Shown: positions 13,970 to 23,020, counted from the stretch's first letter. The stretch is 23,899 bases of DNA from Acidobacteriota bacterium (GCA_002722645.1 PBML01000038.1:1-23899); one strand, 5' to 3'. Notes: a model not told the origin generated them from the letters alone. Made by a program: numbers and translations.

Positions 13970-15119
13970 CTCACCACAAAACATTCGAGTCCAAACTTTT
14001 TTGATATTGATTGTTCTGCTGGCTTTGGCGGGAGGGTTGGCTAGCCAGCCTGTGGTCGCCCGCCCCACCAATTCGCTGGTGCTAGCCGGGGGCCTGCCCC
14101 AGCAGGCTTACCAGACATACTCCGAGTACGGTGGAAAGATCGAGGCGGCCCGCGCGGTCGTGCTTGAACGGATGAATCAATTTCCTGGTTTGTCGGTGTC
14201 GGTTGGTATTGATGGGCAGATCATTTGGGCCGAGGGATTTGGCTGGGCGGACCTTGAGCAACGTGTGCCGGTACGTACTACCTCTCGATTTCGCGTTGGG
14301 AGCGTCGCAAAACCTATGACAGCGGCACTGCTTGGCCTCCTATACGAAGAAGGCAAGATCGACCTGGACGTTACCGTGCAGACGTACGTTGCCAATTTCC
14401 CCGAAAAAGAATATCCGATCACAATCCGCCAACTTGCTGGGCACTTGGCCGGAATTCGCCACTACCAGGGTGACGAGTTCCTCAACAGTGTGTATTACGC
14501 AACCGTTTCCGCCGGGCTCCCCATATTTGCCGACGACCCGTTGTTGTTTGAACCCGGTACGCGTTATTCGTACTCAAGTTACGCCTGGAATCTGTTGAGC
14601 GCTGTGATCGAAAACGTCAGTAGTGAGAGGTTCCTCGAGCAAATGCAAAGCCAAGTGTTCGAGCCTCTCGGTATGCTAGATACAACCGCTGATCAGAACG
14701 AAATGATCATCGCCGATCGTGTCCGACCCTATGTTAGGGACGATGATGGCAAGTTTCGCAACGCCCCGCACGTCGACAATAGCTATAAGTGGGCTGGCGG
14801 AGGGTTCTTGTCAACCGCCGCCGACCTCGTCAAATTCGGTCTTGCTCATATGGCTCCAGGGTTCCTTGAGGCTGAGACGCTCGACGAGTGGTTCACGTCA
14901 CAGCGTATTGCCGATGGAGAGGAAACTGGTTATGGAATTGGCTGGAGTGTCTCAGGACAAGACGCTAATCGAAGGGTTGGCCACGGCGGCGGTTCGGTGG
15001 GGGGGACCACGACATTGGGTATTTACCTTGACCAGGGACTAGTTATCGCCATGGTTACTAACTTGAGCGACAGTGGTGGGTTCCCTGTTGACGAGATTGC
15101 CGAGATTTTTTTGCGATAG
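13965..15119 (+). CDS. LACTB-like exported serine hydrolase (beta-lactamase fold)
   Basis: A 384-residue exported serine hydrolase. It has a signal peptide (1-32; TFLILIVLLALAGGLAS) and the SxxK motif S113VAK116 with the catalytic Ser and Lys. The stretch LDVTVQTYVANFPEKEYPIT through HLAGIRHYQGDE (about 134-171) closely resembles the mitochondrial protease LACTB (FPEKEY, HLSGIRHYEKD). The Tyr motif is YSSYAWNLL (203-211) and the third motif HGGGSVGG. LACTB-type proteins are peptidases rather than antibiotic-resistance enzymes; here the protein should act in the periplasm. The first residues, MTSPQNIRVQTF, resemble MTAHQSILARTF of the sulfatase, as does the DNA. It is divergent from the PLP-enzyme gene and convergent with the next hydrolase. 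Confidence 0.9.
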   Translation: MTSPQNIRVQTFLILIVLLALAGGLASQPVVARPTNSLVLAGGLPQQAYQTYSEYGGKIEAARAVVLERMNQFPGLSVSVGIDGQIIWAEGFGWADLEQRVPVRTTSRFRVGSVAKPMTAALLGLLYEEGKIDLDVTVQTYVANFPEKEYPITIRQLAGHLAGIRHYQGDEFLNSVYYATVSAGLPIFADDPLLFEPGTRYSYSSYAWNLLSAVIENVSSERFLEQMQSQVFEPLGMLDTTADQNEMIIADRVRPYVRDDDGKFRNAPHVDNSYKWAGGGFLSTAADLVKFGLAHMAPGFLEAETLDEWFTSQRIADGEETGYGIGWSVSGQDANRRVGHGGGSVGGTTTLGIYLDQGLVIAMVTNLSDSGGFPVDEIAEIFLR

Positions 15120-15217
15120 GGTGCAAGGTTTTCTGACAGCCAGCTCGTTTTTTCGATTCCCGCTTAATTGAGTAGCTACAAAAGAGCGTCGGTTCTTTCC
15201 CGATGGTGTCTCGCATC

Positions 15218-16564
15218 CTACCGTTCGATCGATATATACCCGCGGATGTCTTGGGACCTCAACTGAAAACTGTCAGTGATTGCATTTATAGCCAATTTCG
15301 CAAAATCTTGCCGGATATTGAAATGTCGGTAGGAAGTGATTTGCATCATAAGAATGCTAACCAGTTCCTCTGTTGGATCAATCCAGAAACTAGTGCCCCA
15401 TATTCCTAACCATCCGAAAGTTCCCTCTGTGAGGCCTTCCCGGGACCTTGCCGGATCGGTCAACATACTGAAGCCCAATCCAAACCCGAACCCGCCGCCG
15501 CCCATGCCGTAAACGGGCATGTCGCCCGTGTGATTCGTGATCATAAGCTTCACCGTTGACGGCCTGAGCAGCCGAACGCCATCCAGTTCCCCTTCGTTCA
15601 GGATCATCTGTGCGAACCGAAAGTAGTCGGCGGCTGTCGACGATAGTCCCGCTACGCCACCGAAGTACGAGGTTGGCGACCGGATTTCTGGAGCAACTCG
15701 CAGTTTGATCGTGTTGCCCGGGCCTGATGGACTGTAGACGGCTGACACCCGGTTCACCTTCGACACGGGTACGTTGTAGAAGGTGTCTACCATGCCTAGC
15801 GGACCGAAGATGCGTTGCTGGAGAAATTGGTCGAGACGCTGGCCAGAAACCCTTTCAACCAAGAGGGCCACATAGTCGGTGGAACTTCCGTAACGCCACC
15901 TGTCCCCCGGATGGAAAGCCAGGGGGAGGGGGGCTCTGGCCACCAAAGTTTCCTCCAGAGTGGGCTTGGGACGGAGTAGCGCGCGCTCTTCTCTAGAGAT
16001 GACTGTTCGGGAAGGGTCGACGCCCGCGGTATGGGTCAGGACGTGGCGGAAGGTAATGGGTTGTTTCGATGGAACCCGTTCAACACCGTTCTCGGTCCTG
16101 ACGGCCACGTTCTTGCCGGCGAATTCAGGTAGGTACTTGGAAATAGGATCGTCCAGAAGAAAATAGCCTTCTTCAAAGAGCATCATGAGCGCCGTGCTCA
16201 CTATGGGCTTGGTCATCGACATGATCACGAAGATCGCGTCCGCGGTCATTGCCTCGTTCTCTTCGATGTGCCGGTAGCCCTGGGCTTTGAGGTGAACAAC
16301 CTTCCCCTGTCTCGCTACGAGGGACACTGTACCGGCCACCATCTTGGAGTCGATGTAGCTTTGCATTGTGGTGTCCAAAAGCTCGAGGCCCTCGGACGAC
16401 ATGCTCACGCTCTCCGGCTCGGCTAAGGGGAGCTGTTGCGTTTTAGCAGGTAAGGCGAATCCAATCTGGATCGCTACTGCGATGATGGCCGCAGCGGTTC
16501 TGCCGAGGTTTACACGGTTTCGTTTTGAACTCTCTTGGGGGAGTGTGAATCCTTCTTTTCTCAT
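15218..16564 (-). CDS. Exported serine hydrolase, class C beta-lactamase family
   Basis: A 448-residue serine hydrolase of the beta-lactamase / esterase EstB family. Residues 22-42 form a signal segment (RTAAAIIAVAIQIGFALPAK). The catalytic S116MTK119 is followed by a Tyr motif Y225GSSTDY and a Gly-rich C-terminal region (YGMGGGGFGFGLGFSML). Members hydrolyse esters, D-peptides or lactams. It starts with the ATG at 16564, 47 bp after the stop of the M55 peptidase gene, so the two are likely cotranscribed. The 98-bp gap to the convergent LACTB-like gene has no strong terminator that I can see. It is only distantly related to that neighbour, so tandem duplication is not indicated. Confidence 0.9.
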   Translation of the reverse strand: MRKEGFTLPQESSKRNRVNLGRTAAAIIAVAIQIGFALPAKTQQLPLAEPESVSMSSEGLELLDTTMQSYIDSKMVAGTVSLVARQGKVVHLKAQGYRHIEENEAMTADAIFVIMSMTKPIVSTALMMLFEEGYFLLDDPISKYLPEFAGKNVAVRTENGVERVPSKQPITFRHVLTHTAGVDPSRTVISREERALLRPKPTLEETLVARAPLPLAFHPGDRWRYGSSTDYVALLVERVSGQRLDQFLQQRIFGPLGMVDTFYNVPVSKVNRVSAVYSPSGPGNTIKLRVAPEIRSPTSYFGGVAGLSSTAADYFRFAQMILNEGELDGVRLLRPSTVKLMITNHTGDMPVYGMGGGGFGFGLGFSMLTDPARSREGLTEGTFGWLGIWGTSFWIDPTEELVSILMMQITSYRHFNIRQDFAKLAINAITDSFQLRSQDIRGYISIER

Positions 16565-16611
16565 TACTTATCTTTTCCGGCTAAGGCAAACCGAGCTCTC
16601 CATGCTCCCCT

Positions 16612-17541
16612 TTATGGTGTGATATCGGCGCGATAGTTGCGCAGGAACACTAACGTTCGGGCCGCTTCTTCCATGTCGGCTGCGTTGTAGCGTACTGCGT
16701 GCGCGTCGATGCGTTCGAACATCTGCAGGTACGCGAGGATCTGACTCGGCTGGTAGTGCTTGAAGCGCACAGTAATAGCTACCGGCGTCTGCACAAGGTA
16801 GGGGTCGATCTCGCCGGCCAGTAACCGCCGCACTGCCCGTTCGGCAGTCTGGCGAATAGCCGCCTGCCCCGCCTTCGGGGTCAGTGTAGTGGCTGAGTGA
16901 AACGAGTGAGCCCACTTGACCACGGCCGTCTCGATATCTCCTAGTCGCGCTTTTGCCTCGGCGGCGGTGGCGTCATCGCCCGAAACCATAATCACTGGCA
17001 CCCCGAAGGTACCTGCAACCGCAGCGTTCCAAATGGTCTCGTTGGAAGAGTAGTCGTTGATGCGGATGTCTGTGAGGGTGGCACTGGACATGGTGTGTGC
17101 CCGTACGCCCTCGGGATTTGTGGTGCCGGCGTGATAGCCGATGAAAATTGCACCATCGAAGCTGTCGTCAATGCCCTCCATCATAGTCAGCGCACGTGGC
17201 CAGGACCTCACAATCTTTACATCCTCGCCGAAGCGATCGATCAAGAGGTTCTGTCCGTTGCCGTGGGAATCGCTTACTAGGATCTCGCCGGCTCCCGCCG
17301 CTCGAGCACCCTCGATGGCTGCCAGCACCTCGCCGGTCATAAACTCGCGGAACCGGCCGTACTCGAAACCATCTGGCCCGAGTTGCTCGCCCGTAACCAC
17401 CCCCGTGACCCCTTCGAAATCAGCGGAAATGTAGATCTTCGGTCCCTCCTGCTGGGGCGGAGGACTTCCGCTCGCCGTTGACCCGACCAGGGAGATGGGG
17501 AGCATGGTCAAGACAGCGGCCAGTCGAAGTGTATCCCTCAT
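16612..17541 (-). CDS. Exported M55 (DppA-type) D-aminopeptidase
   Basis: A 309-residue exported zinc peptidase of family M55. DppA of Bacillus releases D-amino acids from short D-peptides. A signal peptide (1-25) precedes the domain. Expected zinc and catalytic positions are visible: D41xE43 in ISADFEGVTGV, His93 in SDSHGNG, His137 in GYHAG, His149 in RAHTMSS and Glu168 in NDYSSNETIWNAA. VSGDD follows as in other members. A purine-rich ribosome site (AAGAGGAGAG) precedes the ATG at 17541. Its place beside two beta-lactamase-fold hydrolases, and 7 kb from a DmpA peptidase, suggests turnover of D-residue peptides, perhaps from peptidoglycan. The family is firm; the cell-wall role is inferred. 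Confidence 0.92.
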   Translation of the reverse strand: MRDTLRLAAVLTMLPISLVGSTASGSPPPQQEGPKIYISADFEGVTGVVTGEQLGPDGFEYGRFREFMTGEVLAAIEGARAAGAGEILVSDSHGNGQNLLIDRFGEDVKIVRSWPRALTMMEGIDDSFDGAIFIGYHAGTTNPEGVRAHTMSSATLTDIRINDYSSNETIWNAAVAGTFGVPVIMVSGDDATAAEAKARLGDIETAVVKWAHSFHSATTLTPKAGQAAIRQTAERAVRRLLAGEIDPYLVQTPVAITVRFKHYQPSQILAYLQMFERIDAHAVRYNAADMEEAARTLVFLRNYRADITP

Positions 17542-17688
17542 TGGTCGCTCTCCTCTTGCAAGATGAATACGGACTTGGAAATTGTGATCAGTTGGTTGTT
17601 GTCCATGCTCTTTCCCTCTCCTGCTGCCTGATGTGGGGTCTTGGCCCCGAATCGTCTCATCACGTGCCTTCAGACGTAGGTTAGCTTG

Positions 17689-18540
17689 CTAGCTTTGCAT
17701 TCCAGCGATCACGCCCCGCATATAGGCAAAGGATTGTTTCATGCCAGGGAGAGGATCATCGGCGTCTATCTCGTATTCGAGGTTCACGTAGCCTGCATAG
17801 TTCATCTCTTCGAGTTGTCGGAAGATCGCTGGCACTGGAATCTTCCCCTCGCCGACGATGCACTGGCTGTCAACCGAGTCCAGGTCGCGGAGGTCCTTCA
17901 TGTGCATGTCTAATACCCGATCTCCGCACATGTCGAGCACCTCGACTAGATCGACGCCGGTTCGCGCTGTGTGGCCCACGTCAACACAAATTCCGACCCG
18001 GGGGTCCATGTCCGAGATGACCGGGAGAACGTCTTGGGGGCCTGGGAAATACTTGTCCGTAGGCCCGTGCACGTGGACGGCGACTTCGATGCCGTACTCC
18101 TTCACGAAGCGCTCAATACGCGGCATCGTCTGCGCCGTTGGTGCAATGACCATCAAGGGCATGCCGCTGAGGCGAGCGTACTCGAAGTAGCTGCGGATGT
18201 CGTCGTCATCGTCTTGTTGAAGCGTGATCGTGCCGCCGCCGACGATCTGCAGTCCAGCGCTCTCGAAAGCATGGCGCCCGGCGGCGAGCTCTTCAGGTGA
18301 GCTCTCGTATGGCTGGTGAAACGACTTGATGTTGACGTACGGTGTGCCTAAATCACGGACCGCCTGAATCACGTACTGGCGCGAAAACTCGCGCATCGAG
18401 TAGCTGGCGACGCCGAGGCGGATCCGACTTTGTATCATGCTCGGGGACCGAGCAGCTGCGACCGGGCCACTCGGAAGGGTCAAGGCCGCGCCCACTCCCG
18501 CTGTACCGATCAAGAAATCGCGCCGCGATCGATCCGTCAT
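17689..18540 (-). CDS. Tat-exported sugar phosphate isomerase/epimerase-like TIM barrel
   Basis: A 283-residue protein of the xylose-isomerase-like TIM-barrel (AP-endonuclease 2) family. The N-terminus has a twin-arginine signal (DRSRRDFLIGTAGVGAALTL). The barrel begins IRLGVASYSMREF. Candidate metal ligands are Asp187/His190 in CVDVGHT, His213 in DMHMKD and Glu255 in VNLEYE. The gene's ATG overlaps the stop of the Gfo/Idh/MocA gene by 4 bp, so they are translationally coupled; such pairs are common and generally convert sugars, inositols or keto-sugar intermediates. A 147-bp spacer separates it from the M55 gene. The substrate cannot be read from the sequence. Confidence 0.88.
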   Translation of the reverse strand: MTDRSRRDFLIGTAGVGAALTLPSGPVAAARSPSMIQSRIRLGVASYSMREFSRQYVIQAVRDLGTPYVNIKSFHQPYESSPEELAAGRHAFESAGLQIVGGGTITLQQDDDDDIRSYFEYARLSGMPLMVIAPTAQTMPRIERFVKEYGIEVAVHVHGPTDKYFPGPQDVLPVISDMDPRVGICVDVGHTARTGVDLVEVLDMCGDRVLDMHMKDLRDLDSVDSQCIVGEGKIPVPAIFRQLEEMNYAGYVNLEYEIDADDPLPGMKQSFAYMRGVIAGMQS

Positions 18541-19910
18541 CCTGACACTTTGGGCTCCCAGCCAGGTTCATATTCCCGGCCCCAATAGTCCATGGCCTCG
18601 GGGTTGTTGATCACATGGCCGTTCGACGGGTCGCAATGGAGTGCACTGCCAGTGCGCTGCGCGATGTTCCCGAGATGGCACAGCAGGACGCTTCTTTGAC
18701 CATCGTCCACTGGGGCATTAGGTTGCGCGTTGCCACGGATACTCTCCAGGAAATTATTGATGTGCAGCGCGGTCAAATCGCCGCCGGCACGGGTGTTGAG
18801 CGCCGAGTCAGTCTGGCTGCGGGTACTGCGTTTCACCTCGTTGTTGTCGCGGTCGTAGACAACATAGCCACTGCGATCGATGATCACCGTGCCCTCTTCC
18901 CCATGAATTGACACGCCGCGCCCGCGGCCCTCGATGGGGCGCCCGTTGCAACTACGCCCTTCCCATGTAATCGATTTGCCACCCGCAAACTCGAACGAGG
19001 CCACCTGAGTGTCGTACATCTCCACATCGTCATCGAAGTGGAAGCGACCACCGGCGGAGGTAACCCGACTCGGGTAGTCAACATTGAGAGCCCAGCGACA
19101 CACATCGATCTCATGAGCACCGTTGTTATTTATCTCCCCAGTACCCCAACGCCAGAACCAATGCCAGTTGTAGTGCACGACGTTGTCACGATATGAGGTC
19201 CGTGGTGCTGGCCCCTGCCAGAGTTCGTAGTCGAGCCAGTCGGGTACTCCGGCGGCACGGCCATGACCAATCGAGCCCCGCGTGCTGGCGAACCAGGCAC
19301 GTGCGAAGTAAGGGCGCCCAATCAGACCATCGTGAATCTGGCCAATAATTTCGATCGAACGAGGCGCGGAGCGCTGCTGATTACCCATCTGGACGATACG
19401 ATCGTAAGTATGTTGCCCTTCCGCCAACAGCTCCCCTTCGCGGGCATTGTGGCCGCAAGGTTTCTCGACATAAACGTGCTTTCCAGCCTGCAGTGCTAGC
19501 AACGTTGCCGGAGCATGCCAGTGATCCGGCGCAGCGATCACCAAAGCGTCAACGTCATCGTCATCTAGGGCTCGCCGAAAGTCACCGATTCCCTGTGGAG
19601 TACGTTGTTGATGATTCGCTACCGAGGCCATAGTCTTCTCAACCACCCGTGAATCGACATCACACACGTAAGCGACCTCGGCCCCAGAGGCCTGCGCGAA
19701 GGTCTGTGCTAATACGTCGCCGCGGCTGTTGACGCCCATTACGGCGACGGTGATGTGCTGGCTCGGTGAGTTTTGTCCATAGACGGCCGGAATGTGACCT
19801 AATGCACTTATTCCAATACCTGCCACGGCGCTCTGTTTGACAAATCGTCGGCGGCTGTTGTCCGTCGATCGGCTCCTGGCCACCTTGGTGTAGGAGTTTG
19901 ATGCTCTCAT
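18537..19910 (-). CDS. Tat-exported Gfo/Idh/MocA oxidoreductase
   Basis: A 457-residue NAD(P)-dependent oxidoreductase. I place the start at the ATG at 19910 (GCGAGGC upstream), not at an in-frame start 33 bp earlier. A twin-arginine signal lies at about 20-45 (SRRRFVKQSAVAGIGISALG). The Rossmann fold follows: ITVAVMGVNSRGD (53-65) and YVCDVD. Then comes the family signature EKPCGHN (149-155), and the family's ELWQGPAP and EINNNGAHEIDVCRWAL segments. These enzymes oxidise or reduce sugars and their derivatives; exported members often keep a tightly bound cofactor. It is the first gene of the minus-strand run, and its 4-bp overlap with the isomerase gene indicates a two-step sugar conversion. 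Confidence 0.92.
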   Translation of the reverse strand: MRASNSYTKVARSRSTDNSRRRFVKQSAVAGIGISALGHIPAVYGQNSPSQHITVAVMGVNSRGDVLAQTFAQASGAEVAYVCDVDSRVVEKTMASVANHQQRTPQGIGDFRRALDDDDVDALVIAAPDHWHAPATLLALQAGKHVYVEKPCGHNAREGELLAEGQHTYDRIVQMGNQQRSAPRSIEIIGQIHDGLIGRPYFARAWFASTRGSIGHGRAAGVPDWLDYELWQGPAPRTSYRDNVVHYNWHWFWRWGTGEINNNGAHEIDVCRWALNVDYPSRVTSAGGRFHFDDDVEMYDTQVASFEFAGGKSITWEGRSCNGRPIEGRGRGVSIHGEEGTVIIDRSGYVVYDRDNNEVKRSTRSQTDSALNTRAGGDLTALHINNFLESIRGNAQPNAPVDDGQRSVLLCHLGNIAQRTGSALHCDPSNGHVINNPEAMDYWGREYEPGWEPKVSG

Positions 19911-20038
19911 TGAAGCCTCGCTTTCTGCCCGTAGATGCCTCACCTGCTGTGAACAGATAAAGGGTAATCTATCCGAAAGTACATCAACTCCGGAATGGTG
20001 TTACTTGCTTGCGCTTCGGGCCCCTTGACGGACTAGGA

Positions 20039-20058
20039 ATTGGATGGGACCGTCCAAT
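20039..20058 (+). promoter_or_regulatory. Inverted repeat in leader of the plus-strand operon
   Basis: ATTGGA (20039-20044) and TCCAAT (20053-20058) form an inverted repeat with an 8-base centre, 23 bp upstream of the ATG at 20082. A TTGACG (20025-20030) just upstream could serve as a -35 box, which would place the repeat over the -10/start region like an operator. No clear -10 is seen. Confidence 0.3.
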
Positions 20059-20081
20059 GCGAACCGAGAGGAGATTGCTTG

Positions 20082-20969
20082 ATGTCGAGCGGCTTCAAAT
20101 TGTCGAGGGACAAGCTCAGTAGAGCCGTCCTCGGTGCCCTGTTTTCGGTGACCCTTGTTTCCGGGATCGGCTGCGCCCAGCGCACAGATGGAGCTCAGCG
20201 CACCGACATTCCCAGAACTGCATCGGGCAGACCAGATATGAATGGTATTTGGCAAGCGCTTGGCAATGCCCACTGGGATTTAGAACCGCACCTGGCCCGC
20301 CCCGCGCTGGCCATGCAGCCGGGCCCGGTGGTGTCAGTACCGGCCGAAGAGGTGCTGGCTTTTGGTGCCGTGGGCGCCGTGCCTTCAGGGCAAGGTGTTG
20401 TGGTGGGTGGCTTAATTCCATACCTGCCTGGGGCGCTTTCTAAAAGACAAGAAAATAAGGAGAACTGGCTTAATAGTGACCCTGAGATCAAGTGCTATCT
20501 GCCGGGGGTTCCGCGTGCCACCTATATGCAGTTCCCGTTTCAGGTTTTCCAGAGTGAGAGCAAGTTCTTCATTGCCTACGAGTACGCTGGTGCATACAGA
20601 GACATCTATCTTGAGGATCCAGGACCCCCGCAGGTGGACTCCTGGATGGGACAGTCTTTCGGGCGGTGGGAGGGGGATACGTTCGTGGTCGAGGTCACTG
20701 GATTCAATGGCCAGACTTGGTTCGACCGTGCGGGGAACCACCACAGTGCTGCGCTAATAGTGACTGAGCGGTACAGCATGACAAGTCCCGACCATCTCAT
20801 GTACGAAGCTACAATCGAAGATCCGGAGACGTTTTCCCGCCCGTGGGTGATTCAGATGCCGTTGTATCGCAACATTGACCTTGACGCGCGACTCGGCCAA
20901 TTTAAGTGTGTCGAATTCGTCGAGGAGTTAATTTATGGCCACCTCCGCAAGTATCCGATCAGGAAATAA
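20082..20969 (+). CDS. Secreted protein of unknown function (GxWEGDT family)
   Basis: A 295-residue exported protein. The ATG at 20082 follows GAGAGGAG; the signal (about 12-31) ends in SGIGC, so lipidation at Cys31 is possible. Recognisable family blocks are ASGRPDMNGIWQALG (47-61), a long middle part, FGRWEGDTFVVEVTGFN, VTERYSM and YEATIEDPETFSRPW. These blocks recur in the next gene. Proteins of this type occur in many copies in some Acidobacteriota and Gammaproteobacteria and lack an assigned reaction. The next gene begins 10 bp after the stop, so this is the promoter-proximal gene of a three-gene operon. Confidence 0.8.
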   Translation: MSSGFKLSRDKLSRAVLGALFSVTLVSGIGCAQRTDGAQRTDIPRTASGRPDMNGIWQALGNAHWDLEPHLARPALAMQPGPVVSVPAEEVLAFGAVGAVPSGQGVVVGGLIPYLPGALSKRQENKENWLNSDPEIKCYLPGVPRATYMQFPFQVFQSESKFFIAYEYAGAYRDIYLEDPGPPQVDSWMGQSFGRWEGDTFVVEVTGFNGQTWFDRAGNHHSAALIVTERYSMTSPDHLMYEATIEDPETFSRPWVIQMPLYRNIDLDARLGQFKCVEFVEELIYGHLRKYPIRK

Positions 20970-20979
20970 GGGAGAGAAA

Positions 20980-22062
20980 ATGGCTTTTCTAATTCCACGT
21001 TCGATCCTGTTTCTTTGTTGTGGTGTGTTACTTCTTGGCTTGGCTTTCCCGGTTGCGTTACAAACCCAAGCCCGCGAGACGAAGCCATGGGTAATGCCCC
21101 GAACATCTGACGGCCACCCAGATCTGCAGGGGAACTGGACTAATGCAACGATCACTCCAATCCAGCGCCCTAGAGGACGGGGCCCTGTTCTTACTCCAGA
21201 TCAAGTCGCTGGTATCGAAGGACGTCGACAAAACCTGATCGATGCAAGTGGCGAGCCCAGTGATCCGGATCGCGAGGCCCCTCCAGTGGGAGGTGATGGC
21301 TCGACAGGTGCCGCAGGTGGGGTAGGGGGTTACAACTACTTTTATATCGAAGCCGGCGACCGAGTAGCCGTCTTCAATGGTGAGCCCCGAAGCTCACTGG
21401 TTGTGGACCCCGAAGACGGCCGCATTCCGCCGCTGACGGCCACGGCACGGGAAGCGCGCAGAGAGGCATCAGCGCGGCGTCGAGTGTTCGGCCAGTACGA
21501 TAACCCGGAAAATCGACCGCTTGGTGAACGTTGCATCAAATCATTCGGCTCTAACGCCGGTCCCCCGATGTTACCCAACTACTTTTACAATAATAACTAC
21601 ACTATTGTGCAGACTGCTGATCACATCATGATCATGACCGAAATGGTCCACGACGTACGGATCATTAGGTTGGGCGAGCCAAAGCTGCTGGCGGAGAACA
21701 TCCGTCCATGGATGGGAGACTCTTGGGGTTGGTGGGAAGGCGATACGCTTATTGTCGAGACCACCAATCTTCCCCTTCGGCAAGTAAACGGCCACCGATA
21801 TGTCTACCCGGGAGGTTCCGAGGACATGAGGGTGACCGAACGTTTCACTCGGGTTGACGAACAGACGATTAATTACGAGTTTACGGTGGATGATCCTACA
21901 ACCTACACCCGCCCGTGGATCGGCGAAGTTCCCTTCAAGGCGATGGACGATCTCGTTTACGAGTATGCGTGCCATGAGGCAAATTATTCACTCTTCAATG
22001 TGCTGAGCGGAGCGCGTGCAGAGGAACGGGAAGCGGCGAAGAAGAAACAGGAGGGGAAATGA
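20980..22062 (+). CDS. Secreted protein, paralogue of the preceding gene
   Basis: A 360-residue exported protein. AAGGGAGAG sets the ATG at 20980; an in-frame start further up would overlap the preceding gene. The signal peptide is 1-30 (SILFLCCGVLLLGLAFPVAL). Shared blocks with its neighbour are TSDGHPDLQGNWTN, GWWEGDTLIVETTNLP, VTERFTR and YEFTVDDPTTYTRPW. It differs by a Gly-rich insert (GGDGSTGAAGGVGGY, about 106-120) and a charged C-terminal tail (EEREAAKKKQEGK). Its TGA stop overlaps the next ATG (ATGA), showing translational coupling with the DUF6152 gene. The function is unknown; the arrangement suggests the three products act together in the envelope. Confidence 0.82.
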   Translation: MAFLIPRSILFLCCGVLLLGLAFPVALQTQARETKPWVMPRTSDGHPDLQGNWTNATITPIQRPRGRGPVLTPDQVAGIEGRRQNLIDASGEPSDPDREAPPVGGDGSTGAAGGVGGYNYFYIEAGDRVAVFNGEPRSSLVVDPEDGRIPPLTATAREARREASARRRVFGQYDNPENRPLGERCIKSFGSNAGPPMLPNYFYNNNYTIVQTADHIMIMTEMVHDVRIIRLGEPKLLAENIRPWMGDSWGWWEGDTLIVETTNLPLRQVNGHRYVYPGGSEDMRVTERFTRVDEQTINYEFTVDDPTTYTRPWIGEVPFKAMDDLVYEYACHEANYSLFNVLSGARAEEREAAKKKQEGK

Positions 22063-22517
22063 AGACCCAGCGAACGATACGCCTGACGATGATTGGTGGC
22101 GTGCTATCCCTAGTGGCTTTCGTGTATGCGGCGCCTCTTGTCGCTCATCACGCTTTTGGTGCCGAGTTTGACAGGGATGCTCCTGTTCGGCTTCAAGGCG
22201 AAGTGGTCAAGCTCGAGTGGGTGAACCCTCATACATGGATACACCTTGAAGTTGCGAACGACGACGGTACGGCGGAGGTGTGGATGGTAGAGGGTGGCAC
22301 GCCTAATACGCTCTTGCGTCGGGGACTTCGAAGAGATTGCCTGACACCCGGCACTGAAATTATCGTCGATGGGTATCAAGCAAAGGACCACTCTCTCAAG
22401 CGGGCTAATGGGCGCGATGTAACCTTCACTGATGGCAACAAGATCTTCATGGGGTCGTCAGGTACGGGCGCGCCCGATGATGCACAGCGGAAGAGGGTTG
22501 CCGGCGGACGCTGTTAA
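22059..22517 (+). CDS. DUF6152-like exported protein
   Basis: A 152-residue exported protein. A signal peptide (about 1-29) is followed directly by HHAFGAEFD, then RLQGEVVKLEWVNPHTWIHLEV. This H-H-x-F and VNPHTW arrangement is what I know from DUF6152, small periplasmic domains of OB-like or beta-barrel character without an assigned role. The His residues could bind metal. It overlaps the preceding gene by 4 bp and is the last gene of the operon. It converges with the DUF6644-like gene across a 29-bp gap, too short to hold a strong bidirectional terminator. Confidence 0.82.
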   Translation: MKTQRTIRLTMIGGVLSLVAFVYAAPLVAHHAFGAEFDRDAPVRLQGEVVKLEWVNPHTWIHLEVANDDGTAEVWMVEGGTPNTLLRRGLRRDCLTPGTEIIVDGYQAKDHSLKRANGRDVTFTDGNKIFMGSSGTGAPDDAQRKRVAGGRC

Positions 22518-22546
22518 GCGTTAGTGACGAGATGGTGGTAGTTGGG

Positions 22547-23020
22547 CTAGGAAGAAAAGCCGATCCATCGACCGGCTGCCGCCACAGTGAACCAAAGTGC
22601 GATAGAGGTGGCACCCACCAGTCGAGTTCGTACCGACGTATCGATGCCACCTGTGTGGGTGATTCGGGAGCGGACGGTAAAGGTGAACAATAGGGCGATG
22701 GGCAGGGTAGTCATTTTTACCCAGAACGACTGATTGTAGTAACACTTCACGGCTTCCGAGAGAAATAGCAAGATCCCAGTCACAGCCATGACTACAATTG
22801 CACCGGCTAGCCAACGACCTGCCTGATCGGCTAATTCTGAAATCGTTTGCCGTTTGAGCCCAACTCCCAATAGTCGCAGATCTACCACCAGAAGTGATCC
22901 ACCAAGCACACAGAGGCCGAGCAAGTGTATGGCCTCGATCGCCGGGAAAAGCCACATCGAGTTGCGAACACCCGCACCCAGGGCGGTAGCGTCACACCAT
23001 TCGAAGAACGACAGCAACAC
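22547..23020 (-). CDS. DUF6644-like four-helix membrane protein, copy 1
   Basis: A 157-residue integral membrane protein with four predicted helices (about 25-50, 70-90, 103-120 and 132-152). Conserved features are LLSFFEWCDATALG at the start, AIEAIHLLGLCVLGGSLLVVDLRLLG and FLSEAVKCYYNQSFWVKM. Membrane His residues and a c-type cytochrome gene upstream suggest a small haem-binding or electron-transfer membrane subunit, but that is inference. The start is GTG at 23020 with a weak ribosome site; the gene lies 18 bp after the stop of its paralogue. Confidence 0.75.
   Translation of the reverse strand: MLLSFFEWCDATALGAGVRNSMWLFPAIEAIHLLGLCVLGGSLLVVDLRLLGVGLKRQTISELADQAGRWLAGAIVVMAVTGILLFLSEAVKCYYNQSFWVKMTTLPIALLFTFTVRSRITHTGGIDTSVRTRLVGATSIALWFTVAAAGRWIGFSS

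Noticed and set aside
15218..16564. Antibiotic-resistance beta-lactamase
   Set aside because: The SMTK, Tyr-Gly-Ser and Gly-rich motifs fit the broad esterase/D-peptidase branch of the family; nothing specific to class C antibiotic-hydrolysing enzymes is visible.
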